In this document: positions 32,132 through 40,783 of the stretch, piece by piece
How positions within the stretch are numbered: position 1 is the first letter of the stretch
How the letters are laid out: each line of letters opens with the position of its first letter
Assembly (NCBI RefSeq): GCF_013260645.1
Contig: NZ_CP053921.1
Span: 806,001-870,000, forward strand
Origin: Erythrobacter mangrovi
GTDB lineage: Bacteria > Pseudomonadota > Alphaproteobacteria > Sphingomonadales > Sphingomonadaceae
Length of the DNA stretch: 64,000 bases
Direction: 5' to 3'
Notes under the pieces: generated by a model
Database searches by the model: none
The model's input: only the letters and a program-made list of their open reading frames with translations
What the model was told of the DNA's origin: nothing
Translations under genes and position numbers: made by a program

Positions 32132-32467
32132 ATGGAGCGCCGCAAAGAGCAACGCCGCAACACGAGCCTGGCAGTGATCGCGCGGGTTGGCGGCATCGAA
32201 ACCCCCTGTGAGATGCGCAACCTGTCGCAATCGGGTTGCATGATGGCCTGCACACGGATTCTGGCCGAAGTCGGCTCACCGATCGAGATCGAGCTCGCAC
32301 GCGGACTGGTGGTTCCGGGCGAGGTATCCTGGCAGATGGGCGAGAGCGTGGGCGTGTTCTTCCTTGAGCCGATCCCCATGGCGGTAGTCAGCCATTTCGC
32401 GCTCGATGACTGGATGTTCAAGGCGGACTGGAGCTTGAGCGGAAGCGGGCTGGAAAGTGGCGGCTGA
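32132..32467 (+). CDS. PilZ-domain protein (c-di-GMP receptor)
   Basis: A 111-aa single-domain PilZ protein. The c-di-GMP-binding residues are present: RRKEQRRN at the N-terminus supplies the RxxxR box, and NLSQSGCMM supplies the (D/N)xSxxG box. GEVSWQMGESVGVFF completes the barrel. ATG 32132 has AGGGAAAG 6 nt upstream. A frame extending to 32054 lacks a ribosome site. It is a probable effector for c-di-GMP made by cyclases such as those at 23-26 kb. Convergent with the AAA ATPase gene. Confidence 0.88.
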   Translation: MERRKEQRRNTSLAVIARVGGIETPCEMRNLSQSGCMMACTRILAEVGSPIEIELARGLVVPGEVSWQMGESVGVFFLEPIPMAVVSHFALDDWMFKADWSLSGSGLESGG

Positions 32468-32493
32468 TGGAGGGACCACCGCTGTGTGGCGGC

Positions 32494-33273
32494 CTACTCG
32501 GTCATCACTTCGATGGTTTCCCGAGGATAGAGAATGAACTCGCGATAGATCCGGTAGTGGTCCGTATCCTCCAGTGCGATCGGCCGCAGGCCAAATCTGG
32601 TAACGTGCAAGAGCTCGGCATCCGGTAGGGCCATGAGGATTGGCGAGTGCGTGGCCATGATGATCTGTGCCTTGCCCTCACGCTGGATGTGGCGGAGGAT
32701 TTTCAGGAAGTCGAATTGTCGCGCAGGCGATAGAGCGGATTCCGGCTCGTCAAAGAAATAGATGCCCTGCCAGTTCAGGCGTTCTTCGAAGAAAGCAAGG
32801 AAGCCCTGACCATGTGAGGCCGCAAGAAACTGAGGACCCCTGCCAGCACTGGCCTCGATTGCAGCCTCATCGAGGTATCGCGCAACGGAGAAGAAGGTTT
32901 CGGCCCGGAAAAACCATCCTTGGTGGATCTGGGGCAACCATGCTGCACGCAGCAAATCACCCAGATCGCCACCGTCCCGATCAGATGCAACCGATTGCCT
33001 GACTGCTGCCATCCCCTGGGCACCACCTTTGTCGCTGAACCCGCATCGTCGCGCGATCGCTTCGATCAGCGTCGACTTGCCACACCCGTTTTCACCGACA
33101 AGGATCGTCACCGGATTTGAGAAGGTGATGTCCAACCCTGCAGCGCGGATAAGCGCGAGATTGTAGGGATAACTATCCCAATCGATACCTTCCCGTTCGC
33201 CAATGTCGTCGGGCAGCCAGACCCGCTTCAGAAACGGCGGAGGCAGCTTGGTTTGCGCTCGACCGCGTGCCAT
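32494..33273 (-). CDS. AAA-type ATPase, SMC/OLD-like
   Basis: A 259-aa ATPase of the AAA_23/OLD group. Walker A is GENGCGKST (60-68), the signature LSPARQFDF sits near DEPESALSP (Walker B at ~IYFFDEPE) and ATHSPILMALPDAEL the D-loop/H region. No coiled-coil arms or nuclease domain, so it is a compact form. Relatives are annotated as predicted ATPases of DNA repair or phage-defence type, but single-domain members are common housekeeping genes. It starts 3 nt after the nadB stop, an apparent operon. Confidence 0.85.
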   Translation of the reverse strand: MARGRAQTKLPPPFLKRVWLPDDIGEREGIDWDSYPYNLALIRAAGLDITFSNPVTILVGENGCGKSTLIEAIARRCGFSDKGGAQGMAAVRQSVASDRDGGDLGDLLRAAWLPQIHQGWFFRAETFFSVARYLDEAAIEASAGRGPQFLAASHGQGFLAFFEERLNWQGIYFFDEPESALSPARQFDFLKILRHIQREGKAQIIMATHSPILMALPDAELLHVTRFGLRPIALEDTDHYRIYREFILYPRETIEVMTE

Positions 33274-33276
33274 TCG

Positions 33277-34860
33277 TCAGGGCACCAGAACCGTGTCGCG
33301 GGGGACTGGGTCGGTTTTCAAATAGTTGAGCGTGAAGTGCAGCCCGCGGCTCTCATGACGCCTGAGGGCGCTGGTTACGATCAGATCGGCGCATTCGAGC
33401 AGGTTGCGCAGTTCGATCAGGTCGGTGGTCACGCGGAAGTGGCCGTAATAGTCCTCAACCTCGTCGCGCAGCATGCGGATGCGATGCGCAGCCCGTTCCA
33501 GCCGCTTCGTGGTTCGCACGATCCCGACATAGTTCCACATGAACCGGCGGATTTCTGTCCAGTTCTGCTTGATCACAACCTCTTCGTCGGAATCGGTCAC
33601 GCGACTTTCATCCCACGGCAGGATCGCCGGCGGATCGTCCAGCTCATCCCAGCTGGTGAGGATATCCTTCGCCGCCGCCTCACCGAACACGAAGCATTCG
33701 AGCAGGCTGTTCGATGCCAGGCGGTTGGCGCCGTGCAATCCGCTCTCGGTACATTCGCCCGCAGCCCACAGGCCGGGCAGGTCCGTCCGCGCGTCGAGCC
33801 CGACCTTTACACCTCCGCACGTATAGTGCTGCGCCGGCACGACCGGGATAGGCTCCTTGGTCATGTCGATGCCCAAACCCAGCAGCTTCTCGTGAATCGT
33901 GGGGAAATGCTCCATCACGAACTCGGGCGGCTGATGGCTGATATCGAGGTGGACGTAATCGAGGCCGTATCGCTTGATCTGATCGTCGTTTGCGCGCGCA
34001 ACCACGTCGCGCGGAGCAAGCTCCATGCGCTCGGGATCGTACTTCTCCATATAGCGCTCGCCCGTCACCGGGTTGAACAGCCGCCCGCCCTCGCCGCGCA
34101 CCGCCTCGGTGATGAGGAAATTCTTGACCTCGAGATTGTAGAGGCAGGTCGGGTGGAACTGCATCATCTCCATGTTGGAGACCCTCGCGCCTGCGCGCCA
34201 GGCCATGGCGATCCCGTCGCCCGTCGCTCCGCGCGGCGATGTCGAAAACAGGTAGACACGGCCCGCGCCACCCGCCGCCAGCACCGTCGCACGCGCGACA
34301 TGGGTCACGACCTCGCCACTTGCTTCATCGAGCGCATAGGCGCCCCACACCCGCCCCGAGCCCGAGTAGTCCACCTGGTTGCGCCCGGTGACGAGATCGA
34401 TGCAGCTCTGGTTCGGCAGCAGCGTAATGTTGGGGTTCTCCTCCGCCGCCTTGAGCAGCGCGGCCTGCACCGCCCAGCCGGTTGCGTCGTTCACATGGAC
34501 GATGCGGCGGTGCGAGTGGCCGCCTTCGCGGGTCAGGTGCAGGTCGCCATGGTCGCGGTTGAAGGGCACGCCCAATTCGCAGAGACGATCGATCGCCGCA
34601 GGTGCGCGCTCGATCACGAATTCCACCGTCTCGCGGTCGTTGAGACCCGCGCCGGCGACCATCGTGTCATGGATATGGTTCTCGAACGTATCGCCCGCGT
34701 CGAGCACGGCGGCGATGCCGCCCTGCGCCCAAGCGGTCGATCCACTGGTCAACTTGCCCTTGGCGAGGACCAGCACCTTGCGTTCCTGCGCCAGCGCAAG
34801 TGCGGCAGTGAGACCGGCCGCGCCCGAGCCGATGACCAGGACATCGTGTGCGTGTGTCAT
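33277..34860 (-). CDS. nadB: L-aspartate oxidase
   Basis: A 527-aa flavoenzyme oxidising L-aspartate to iminoaspartate for quinolinate and NAD synthesis. HDVLVIGSGAAGLTAALALA is the FAD motif. GSTAWAQGGIAAVL and EGGHSHRRIVHVNDATGWAV hold active-site segments. HYTCGGVKVGLDARTDLPGL and GECTESGLHGANRLASNSLLE are strong succinate-dehydrogenase-family signatures. The C-terminal helical domain ends DRVLVP-like. nadA and nadC are not nearby. ATG 34860 was chosen as nearest to the FAD motif. Confidence 0.95.
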   Translation of the reverse strand: MTHAHDVLVIGSGAAGLTAALALAQERKVLVLAKGKLTSGSTAWAQGGIAAVLDAGDTFENHIHDTMVAGAGLNDRETVEFVIERAPAAIDRLCELGVPFNRDHGDLHLTREGGHSHRRIVHVNDATGWAVQAALLKAAEENPNITLLPNQSCIDLVTGRNQVDYSGSGRVWGAYALDEASGEVVTHVARATVLAAGGAGRVYLFSTSPRGATGDGIAMAWRAGARVSNMEMMQFHPTCLYNLEVKNFLITEAVRGEGGRLFNPVTGERYMEKYDPERMELAPRDVVARANDDQIKRYGLDYVHLDISHQPPEFVMEHFPTIHEKLLGLGIDMTKEPIPVVPAQHYTCGGVKVGLDARTDLPGLWAAGECTESGLHGANRLASNSLLECFVFGEAAAKDILTSWDELDDPPAILPWDESRVTDSDEEVVIKQNWTEIRRFMWNYVGIVRTTKRLERAAHRIRMLRDEVEDYYGHFRVTTDLIELRNLLECADLIVTSALRRHESRGLHFTLNYLKTDPVPRDTVLVP

Positions 34861-34990
34861 GGGCGAGTCATGCCTCTGCATTCGGTGCGCGGCAAGCACG
34901 GAACGCCTTGCCGATTAAAGACTTCACGGATCGCACCGATTGGTTAACGGATGGCTTGCAGGGGTTACGCAAGCGAAGGGTCGCACATCA

Positions 34991-35176
34991 ATGAAATTGG
35001 GCATTATCGCCTGCGCGCTGGGCCACCATCGGGTCGATCGCAAGGACACGCGGCGCGTGCATGGGGCACATGTCGGTCGCTGCCGCAGCTGCAAGACTCC
35101 GATGGAAGAGATCGAGCCGCATCTGTGGGCGGTCCAGAAGGTCCGTGATGCCGGGCTGACTTATCGCGGGAAGTAG
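34991..35176 (+). CDS. small CxxC protein (61 aa)
   Basis: A 61-aa hypothetical. KLGIIACALGHHRVDRKDTRRVHG is followed by a CRSC pair (CRSCKTPM) typical of a half zinc site and an EIEPHLWAVQKVRDAGLTYRGK tail. AAGGG precedes the ATG by 12 nt. Similar short proteins occur in sphingomonads. I cannot name a function. The gene lies alone between divergent nadB and convergent ABC ATPase genes. Confidence 0.6.
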   Translation: MKLGIIACALGHHRVDRKDTRRVHGAHVGRCRSCKTPMEEIEPHLWAVQKVRDAGLTYRGK

Positions 35177-35188
35177 CTGCGCCCCGCG

Positions 35189-36127
35189 TCAGCCCGCACC
35201 CGTCAGCTGGACAAAAACGTCTTCAAGGTCTGCTTCGCGCGTGGTCACGTCTTCGATCGCATAGCCATGGCCCTGCACAAGCGCGAGCACCTGCCCGGCG
35301 CTGGCCTTGTCGCGATCATAAGTGATCTCGATCCGGCGCGGCTCGACCACCTCCGCCTTGACGAAGCCTTCTTCCATGATCGGGCCGGCCAGGTCCTTGT
35401 CGACCGTGATCGCGACGATCTTCTCGCGCGCCATGCCCACCAGCTCGCGGGTCGGCTTGTCGGCGATCAGTTCGCCGTGGTTGATGATCGCGATGCGGTC
35501 GCACAGCTGCTCGGCTTCTTCGAGGTAATGCGTGGTGAGAACCACGGTGACACCCTCTGCGTTCATTTGGGTGACCAGTTCCCATAGCTGGCGACGCAGT
35601 TCGACGTCGACCCCCGCGGTAGGCTCGTCGAGCACCAGGATCGGCGGAGAATGGACCATCGCCTTGGCGATCAACAGCCGCCGCTTCATGCCGCCTGACA
35701 GCGTGCGGGCATAGGCATCGCGTTTGTCGGCCAGGTGGACCGCGCGCAGCAATTCCTCGGACCGCCGCAGGGCCTTGGTAATACCGTAGAACCCAGCCTG
35801 GTTTTCCAGCACCTCGAACGGGGTGAAGAAGGGATCGAAGACGATTTCCTGCGGCACGATCCCGATCGAGCGCTTGGCATTGCGCGGGTTGGTGCCGATG
35901 TCGAAGCCCCAGATCTCGGCCGTGCCGCTGGTCTTCATGACCAACCCGGCGAGAATGTTGATCAGCGTCGACTTGCCTGCGCCATTGGGTCCCAGCAGGC
36001 CGAAGATTCCCCCCTGCGGCACGTCGAAGCTGACGCCCTTGAGCGCCAGCTTGGGCGGTTCGCCCGGGCCCGGCGGGGCATATTGCTTGACGAGATTGTC
36101 GATACGGATGGCAGGCGGTGTGGTCAT
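35189..36127 (-). CDS. ABC transporter ATP-binding protein (ABC-2/DrrA type)
   Basis: A 312-aa ATPase. LGPNGAGKSTLINILAGL is Walker A, LSGGMKRRLLIAKAMVHSPPI the ABC signature and LVLDEPTAGVDVELRR Walker B with the D-loop, then TTHYLEEAEQLCDRIAI. The C-terminal 90 residues form the regulatory tail common in ABC-2 exporter ATPases. ATG 36127 is used; the in-frame extension to 36163 lacks support. No permease gene lies next to it, so its partner is elsewhere. Divergent from the zf-CHCC gene. Confidence 0.9.
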   Translation of the reverse strand: MTTPPAIRIDNLVKQYAPPGPGEPPKLALKGVSFDVPQGGIFGLLGPNGAGKSTLINILAGLVMKTSGTAEIWGFDIGTNPRNAKRSIGIVPQEIVFDPFFTPFEVLENQAGFYGITKALRRSEELLRAVHLADKRDAYARTLSGGMKRRLLIAKAMVHSPPILVLDEPTAGVDVELRRQLWELVTQMNAEGVTVVLTTHYLEEAEQLCDRIAIINHGELIADKPTRELVGMAREKIVAITVDKDLAGPIMEEGFVKAEVVEPRRIEITYDRDKASAGQVLALVQGHGYAIEDVTTREADLEDVFVQLTGAG

Positions 36128-36211
36128 GGCGGGGGAGGTAGGCCCCTCAAAGAAGCGCGACAAGCGGCGAATCCTTGCACCTCGACAAAGCTCATATTAT
36201 CGGCTTCGCCC

Positions 36212-36472
36212 ATGAGCCTGCCCCCTCCCGAGATCACCAAGGTTACCACCCACCGCGTGTGGTGCGATGGCGCGACCGACATCCGCACCGGCAAGAACTA
36301 TCGTGCCGCCGCGCTCGGTCATCCCAAGATCTATCTCGAGATCGACGAGCATGGTTATGTCGATTGCGGCTATTGTGATCGGCGCTTCGTGCTCGAAGGG
36401 GGTCCGGCCGACGGGGTCGACCAGGCCAGCCTGCCGGACATTTCGGAAGGTGCCGATCCCGGCCATCGCTGA
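36212..36472 (+). CDS. zinc-finger domain protein (zf-CHCC, NDUFS6-like)
   Basis: An 86-aa protein with the zf-CHCC pattern: Cys in VWCDG, His in LGHPKIYLEID and the CGYC pair in VDCGYCDRRFVL. In alphaproteobacteria and mitochondria such proteins are accessory parts of respiratory complex I. ATG 36212 has no ribosome site, but a TATTAT sequence lies 11 nt before it (36195-36200), so the transcript may have little or no leader. 40 nt before tldD; they may be co-transcribed. Confidence 0.85.
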   Translation: MSLPPPEITKVTTHRVWCDGATDIRTGKNYRAAALGHPKIYLEIDEHGYVDCGYCDRRFVLEGGPADGVDQASLPDISEGADPGHR

Positions 36473-36512
36473 CCTCTGTTCCTTGCGCGCTGGGCGCCCT
36501 ACATAGGGTGTC

Positions 36513-37934
36513 ATGACGCAAGCGAACGATCCACACGCCCTGCTGTATAACCAGCTTGATCCCGAAGAGGCCAAGGCGCTGACCGCACGCCTGCTGGCGC
36601 CATGCGACGATGGGGAACTGTACCTGCAGTTCATAGCCAGCGAGAGCTTCGCGTTCGACGACGGGCGGCTGAAGACGGCCGATTATTCGCGCGATTCGGG
36701 CTTTGGCCTGCGCGGCGTATCGGGGGAGACCACCGGTTTCGCCCACGCCAACGAGATCAGCGCCGGCGCCATCGCACGCGCCGGCGAGGCGCTGCAGTTG
36801 CTCGACGCAACCCGGTCCCCGCTGGCCGCCCCGCCCGAGCGGACCAATCGCCACCTTTATACCGATGCGAGCCCGCTCGACCTGGTGCCGTTCGCCGAAA
36901 AGGTCGCCCTGCTCGAGAAGATCGATGCCATTGCCCGTGCCAGGGACCCGCGCGTGGCGCAGGTATCGGCCAGCCTTGCGGCTAGCTGGAGTGCGATTGA
37001 CATAGTCCGCCCCGACGGATTCACCGCCCGCGACATCCGCCCGCTGGTGCGGCTCAATGTCAGCATCGTCGCCGAACAGAACGGGCGGCGTGAAACGGGC
37101 AGCTTCGGCTTCGGCGGGCGCTACCTTTACGATCGCCTGTTCGATGAAGGCCAATGGATGCGCGCAGTGGACGAGGCGGTGCGACAGGCGCTGGTCAACC
37201 TCGAAAGCATCGAGGCCCCAGCAGGCGAGAAGACCGTGCTGCTTGGCCCCGGCTGGTGCGGCGTCTTGCTGCATGAAGCTGTCGGCCACGGGCTGGAGGG
37301 CGATTTCAACCGCAAGGGTACCAGCGCCTTCTCGGGCCGTATTGGCGAGAGGGTTGCTGCATCAGGCGTGACCGTGATCGACGATGGCAGCATCGCGGAA
37401 CGGCGCGGCTCGCTGAGCATCGACGACGAGGGTACGCCGACGAAGGAAACCGTGCTGATCGAGGACGGCATCCTCAAGGGCTATATGCAGGACCGCCTCA
37501 ATGCGCGGCTCATGGGGGTCGAGCCAACCGGCAATGGCCGCCGCGAGAGCTACGAGCATGCGCCGATGCCACGCATGACGAACACCTTCATGCGCGGTGG
37601 GTCGGACGACCCGGCTGAACTGCTCAGCCGGGTGGATGATGGAATCTACGCCACCAGTTTCGGCGGTGGGCAGGTCGATATCGTCAGCGGAAAGTTCGTC
37701 TTCGCCTGTACCGAAGCCTATAGGGTCGAGAAAGGCAAAGTGGTTGCCCCAATCAAGGGCGCGACGCTGATCGGCGATGGCCCGACCGTACTCACCAAGG
37801 TGCGCGGTGTCGGCAATGACATGGCGCTGGACGAAGGGATCGGCATGTGCGGCAAGGGCGGGCAGAGCGTGCCGGCCGGGGTCGGCCAGCCCACTTTGCT
37901 GGTCGACGGCATCACCGTTGGCGGTACCGCCTGA
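36513..37934 (+). CDS. tldD: metalloprotease TldD
   Basis: A 473-aa TldD/PmbA family protease subunit. The zinc-ligand helix HEAVGH (254-259) in LLHEAVGHGLEGDF is intact. The N-terminal ferredoxin-like part includes AFDDGRLKTADYSRDSGFGL and the C-terminal GVGNDMALDEGIGMCGKGGQSV and PAGVGQPTLLVDGITVGG. With its partner TldE/PmbA it degrades unfolded peptides or trims modified peptides, as in microcin maturation. The partner gene is not in the window. Normal length. Confidence 0.95.
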   Translation: MTQANDPHALLYNQLDPEEAKALTARLLAPCDDGELYLQFIASESFAFDDGRLKTADYSRDSGFGLRGVSGETTGFAHANEISAGAIARAGEALQLLDATRSPLAAPPERTNRHLYTDASPLDLVPFAEKVALLEKIDAIARARDPRVAQVSASLAASWSAIDIVRPDGFTARDIRPLVRLNVSIVAEQNGRRETGSFGFGGRYLYDRLFDEGQWMRAVDEAVRQALVNLESIEAPAGEKTVLLGPGWCGVLLHEAVGHGLEGDFNRKGTSAFSGRIGERVAASGVTVIDDGSIAERRGSLSIDDEGTPTKETVLIEDGILKGYMQDRLNARLMGVEPTGNGRRESYEHAPMPRMTNTFMRGGSDDPAELLSRVDDGIYATSFGGGQVDIVSGKFVFACTEAYRVEKGKVVAPIKGATLIGDGPTVLTKVRGVGNDMALDEGIGMCGKGGQSVPAGVGQPTLLVDGITVGGTA

Positions 37935-38004
37935 AAAACAAGGAAAGTCAGCGCCGGTTCAGGCAAGCCGGCATAGATATGGTATTCCATTCGGGAGACT
38001 CGTC

Positions 38005-38421
38005 ATGCTCAAACCCTTGATTGCCGCTACTGCAGCACTGACCCTGCTTGCTGCGCCTGCCCTGGCGGACGAGCACGAGCAGGCAGAGATGACAAAAGGT
38101 GAAGCGAAGCTCGCCAAGCTCCTTGAGGGGCGGGTCGCGGGAGAACCGACCAATTGCATCCGCACTTTCGGTTCCCGGAACATTACCCAGATCGACGGAA
38201 CTGCCCTGGTCTACAAGGACGGCAAGACGATCTGGGTGAACCGCACGCGCACGCCTGACGCAATCGACGATAGCGAGATCATGGTGATCAAGCGCTTCGA
38301 TGGCACCAATCTTTGCCGGACCGATCACATAACCTTGGTCGATCGGTTGAGCGGGTCATTCTCGGGGATCATTATCCTCGATGATTTCGTGCCTTATCGC
38401 ATGCCCGAATCCGAAGGCTGA
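38005..38421 (+). CDS. secreted protein of unknown function (138 aa)
   Basis: A 138-aa exported protein: signal peptide LKPLIAATAALTLLAAPALA with cleavage before DEHEQAEM. The mature part has two Cys (NCIRTF and NLCRTDH) that could form a disulfide, and alternating beta-like segments. I do not recognise a domain; short homologues of this design are common in Erythrobacter relatives. GGGAG lies 8 nt before ATG 38005. It follows tldD by 70 nt and precedes an SDR gene by 73 nt. Confidence 0.75.
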   Translation: MLKPLIAATAALTLLAAPALADEHEQAEMTKGEAKLAKLLEGRVAGEPTNCIRTFGSRNITQIDGTALVYKDGKTIWVNRTRTPDAIDDSEIMVIKRFDGTNLCRTDHITLVDRLSGSFSGIIILDDFVPYRMPESEG

Positions 38422-38494
38422 TCTGCAAGAGCCTGCGGGGCTGGCGCAAGAGTGCTCTGCAGCGCATAGGTTTCTCCGCACACAGGAGATTCCC

Positions 38495-39463
38495 ATGCCC
38501 AGCCAGCAAGCCCCCATCGATTCCCCCTTTGGATATCGCTCGACGGCGCGCGAAGTTGCGTCTGCAGCCGATATCGCCGGCAAGACCATCGTCGTCACCG
38601 GCGGCTATTCGGGCATTGGAACAGAAACCGTCCGGGCCCTTGCCGGCGCAGGGGCACGGGTGATTGTCGGCGCGCGGCGCGTGGGGCAGGCGCATGAGGT
38701 GCTCGACGGGTTCGAAGGCGATATCACCATCCTGCCGCTCGACCTGTCGGACCCCGCCTCGATCGACGCCTTTGCGGAGGCCGTAGCGGGCACTGCCGAT
38801 CACATCGACATCCTCATCAACAATGCCGCGATCATGGCAAGCCCACTCACCCGCGACACACGCGGATATGAGATGCAGTTCGCCACGAACCACCTCGGCC
38901 ACTTCCAGCTGACCGCGCGGCTCTGGCCGCTGGTGCTGGCAGCCGCGCCCGGCGCGCGGGTCGTGGCGCTGTCCTCGATCGGCCATCGTCTTCACGGCCT
39001 CGACCTTGGCGATCTCAACTTCGAACGCCGCGATTACGACAAGTGGCTTGCCTACGGGCAAGCGAAGTCCGCCAATGCGCTGTTCGCGCTTCAACTCGAC
39101 AGACTTGGCGAACCCAAAGGTGTACGCGCTTTTGCAGTCCACCCGGGCGGCATCGCCACGCCGCTTCAGCGTCACCTGACGATGGAGGAGCAGCGCGCGA
39201 TGGGTTGGTACGACGAGGAGGGCAACGTCAACGAGCACTTCAAGTCGACCGAAGAGGGCGCGTCGACCACCGTGTGGGCGGCAACCTCGCCGTTGCTCGA
39301 GGGTTTGGGCGGAGTCTACTGCGAGAACTGCAACATTGGCGCCCTGGCCGATGAGAACACCCCGCGCGGCGCGGGCGTGTTCCCTCATATCCGCGACGAG
39401 GGCCTCGCCGAGGCGCTCTGGAGGGAATCGGAAGCAATGACCGGGGTCAGCTTCCCCGGCTGA
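38495..39463 (+). CDS. SDR oxidoreductase (retinol-dehydrogenase-like)
   Basis: A 322-aa extended-type SDR. VVTGGYSGIGTETVRALAGAG is the nucleotide motif, ILINNAAIM the NNAG equivalent, SSIGHRLHG carries the catalytic Ser and YGQAKSANALFA the YxxxK pair. The N-terminal SPFGYRSTAREVASAADIAG segment is typical of RDH/WWOX-like SDRs. CAGGAG lies 7 nt before ATG 38495. It is followed by a palindrome and the P450 gene and may oxidise the P450 alcohol product (inference). Confidence 0.9.
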   Translation: MPSQQAPIDSPFGYRSTAREVASAADIAGKTIVVTGGYSGIGTETVRALAGAGARVIVGARRVGQAHEVLDGFEGDITILPLDLSDPASIDAFAEAVAGTADHIDILINNAAIMASPLTRDTRGYEMQFATNHLGHFQLTARLWPLVLAAAPGARVVALSSIGHRLHGLDLGDLNFERRDYDKWLAYGQAKSANALFALQLDRLGEPKGVRAFAVHPGGIATPLQRHLTMEEQRAMGWYDEEGNVNEHFKSTEEGASTTVWAATSPLLEGLGGVYCENCNIGALADENTPRGAGVFPHIRDEGLAEALWRESEAMTGVSFPG

Positions 39464-39490
39464 GGGCAACCCCGCTTGCTCCCTCGAGGA

Positions 39491-39512
39491 GTTTAGGGTA
39501 CTCACCCTAAAC
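39491..39512. promoter_or_regulatory. perfect 9-bp inverted repeat just before the P450 gene
   Basis: GTTTAGGGT (39491-39499), 4 nt, ACCCTAAAC (39504-39512). It ends 21 nt before the P450 ATG and is a fully symmetric 22-bp site of the size bound by TetR dimers. A TetR gene is translationally coupled to the P450. It might instead be a weak terminator for the SDR gene, but it lacks a U-tract. Confidence 0.55.
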
Positions 39513-39532
39513 CTTTGGAGAGGGGACCCCAC

Positions 39533-40783
39533 ATGGCCACTGCCGCCGAGCTGACCGTCAAGTCAGCCGAGATCGATCCGATCGACGTCTCGCGCAAGGA
39601 ACTTTATGTCGAAGACACCTGGCGCGAACCCTTCCGCCAGCTGCGCCAGCACGCGCCGATCCAGTGGGTGCCAGAGTCGCATTTCGGCCCGTACTGGTCG
39701 GTCTCGACCTACAAGCCGATCCAGCACATCGAAGCGCTACCAAAGCTGTTTTCGTCGAGCTGGGAATATGGCGGAATCTCGATTGCCTTCGACCCCGAAA
39801 AGCCGCTGGAGAACGAGGTCCGCCAGCCGATGTTCATCGCGATGGACCCGCCGCACCACACCGCGCAGCGGCGCACGGTGGCTCCCAGCTTCGGCCCGTC
39901 CGAAGTTGCCGAGATGAAGGCGGAGGTGCAGCAGCGCACAGCCGCATTGCTCGATACGCTGCCCATCGGCGAGACCTTTGACTGGGTCGAGAAGGTCTCG
40001 ATCGAATTGACTACCGGCATGCTCGCCAAGCTGTTCGATTTCCCTTGGGAAGAACGCCACAAGCTGACCGAATGGTCCGACTTCGGCGGCGATATCGAAC
40101 TGATCCGCGATCCCGATGGGCTGATTCTGCGCAATGCAAAGCTGCAGGAAATGGGGATGGCCTTCGCCGCGCTTTGGCAGCAGCGCCTGAACGCGCCGGG
40201 CAAGGACCTGATCAGCGTCATGCTGCAGTCCGAAGCGATGAAGGACATGAGCCCCGAGGAGTTCATCGGGAATCTGATCCTGCTGATCGTCGGCGGGAAC
40301 GACACCACCCGCAATTCGATGTCGGCCTATGCCTATGGCCTGAGCCAGTTCCCTGATGAGCGCGCCAAGCTGGAGGCCGATCCCTCGCTCATCCCCAATG
40401 CCGTGCAAGAGATCATCCGCTGGCAGACCCCGCTGGCGCACATGCGGCGCACGGTAATGGAAGACACTGATATGTTCGGGCCGATGATGAAGAAGGGCGA
40501 CAAGGTCGTGCTGTGGTACATCTCTGCCAACCGCGACGAAGAGATCTTCGACGACGGCGAGGCCATAAAGGTCGACCGGCACAATGCACGCCGCCACCTC
40601 AGCTTCGGATACGGCATCCACCGCTGCGTCGGTGCCCGTGTGGCCGAACTACAGCTGCACACGCTGCTTGAAGAAATGGCGAAGCGTCGGCTGCGGGTGA
40701 ATGTTGTGGGCGAACCAGATCGCGTGCCCGCGTGTTTCGTCCATGGCTACAAACACCTGCCGGTGCAGCTCTCGTATTACTGA
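39533..40783 (+). CDS. cytochrome P450, CYP153-like
   Basis: A 416-aa soluble P450. GGNDTTRNSM (Asp~257, Thr~258-259) is the I-helix oxygen-activation motif. EIIRWQTP holds the ExxR pair and FGYGIHRCVG holds the heme Cys (~365). The wording around SHFGPYWSVSTYKPI, FIGNLILLIVGGNDTTRN and KKGDKVVLWYISANRDEE resembles CYP153 alkane/fatty-acid terminal hydroxylases. No ferredoxin or ferredoxin reductase is encoded alongside. GGAGAGG supports ATG 39533. It shares a TGATG overlap with the TetR gene. Confidence 0.93.
   Translation: MATAAELTVKSAEIDPIDVSRKELYVEDTWREPFRQLRQHAPIQWVPESHFGPYWSVSTYKPIQHIEALPKLFSSSWEYGGISIAFDPEKPLENEVRQPMFIAMDPPHHTAQRRTVAPSFGPSEVAEMKAEVQQRTAALLDTLPIGETFDWVEKVSIELTTGMLAKLFDFPWEERHKLTEWSDFGGDIELIRDPDGLILRNAKLQEMGMAFAALWQQRLNAPGKDLISVMLQSEAMKDMSPEEFIGNLILLIVGGNDTTRNSMSAYAYGLSQFPDERAKLEADPSLIPNAVQEIIRWQTPLAHMRRTVMEDTDMFGPMMKKGDKVVLWYISANRDEEIFDDGEAIKVDRHNARRHLSFGYGIHRCVGARVAELQLHTLLEEMAKRRLRVNVVGEPDRVPACFVHGYKHLPVQLSYY

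Noticed and set aside
33253..34947. 564-codon plus-strand frame antisense to nadB
   Set aside because: Shadow of nadB; no family pattern and no ribosome site.
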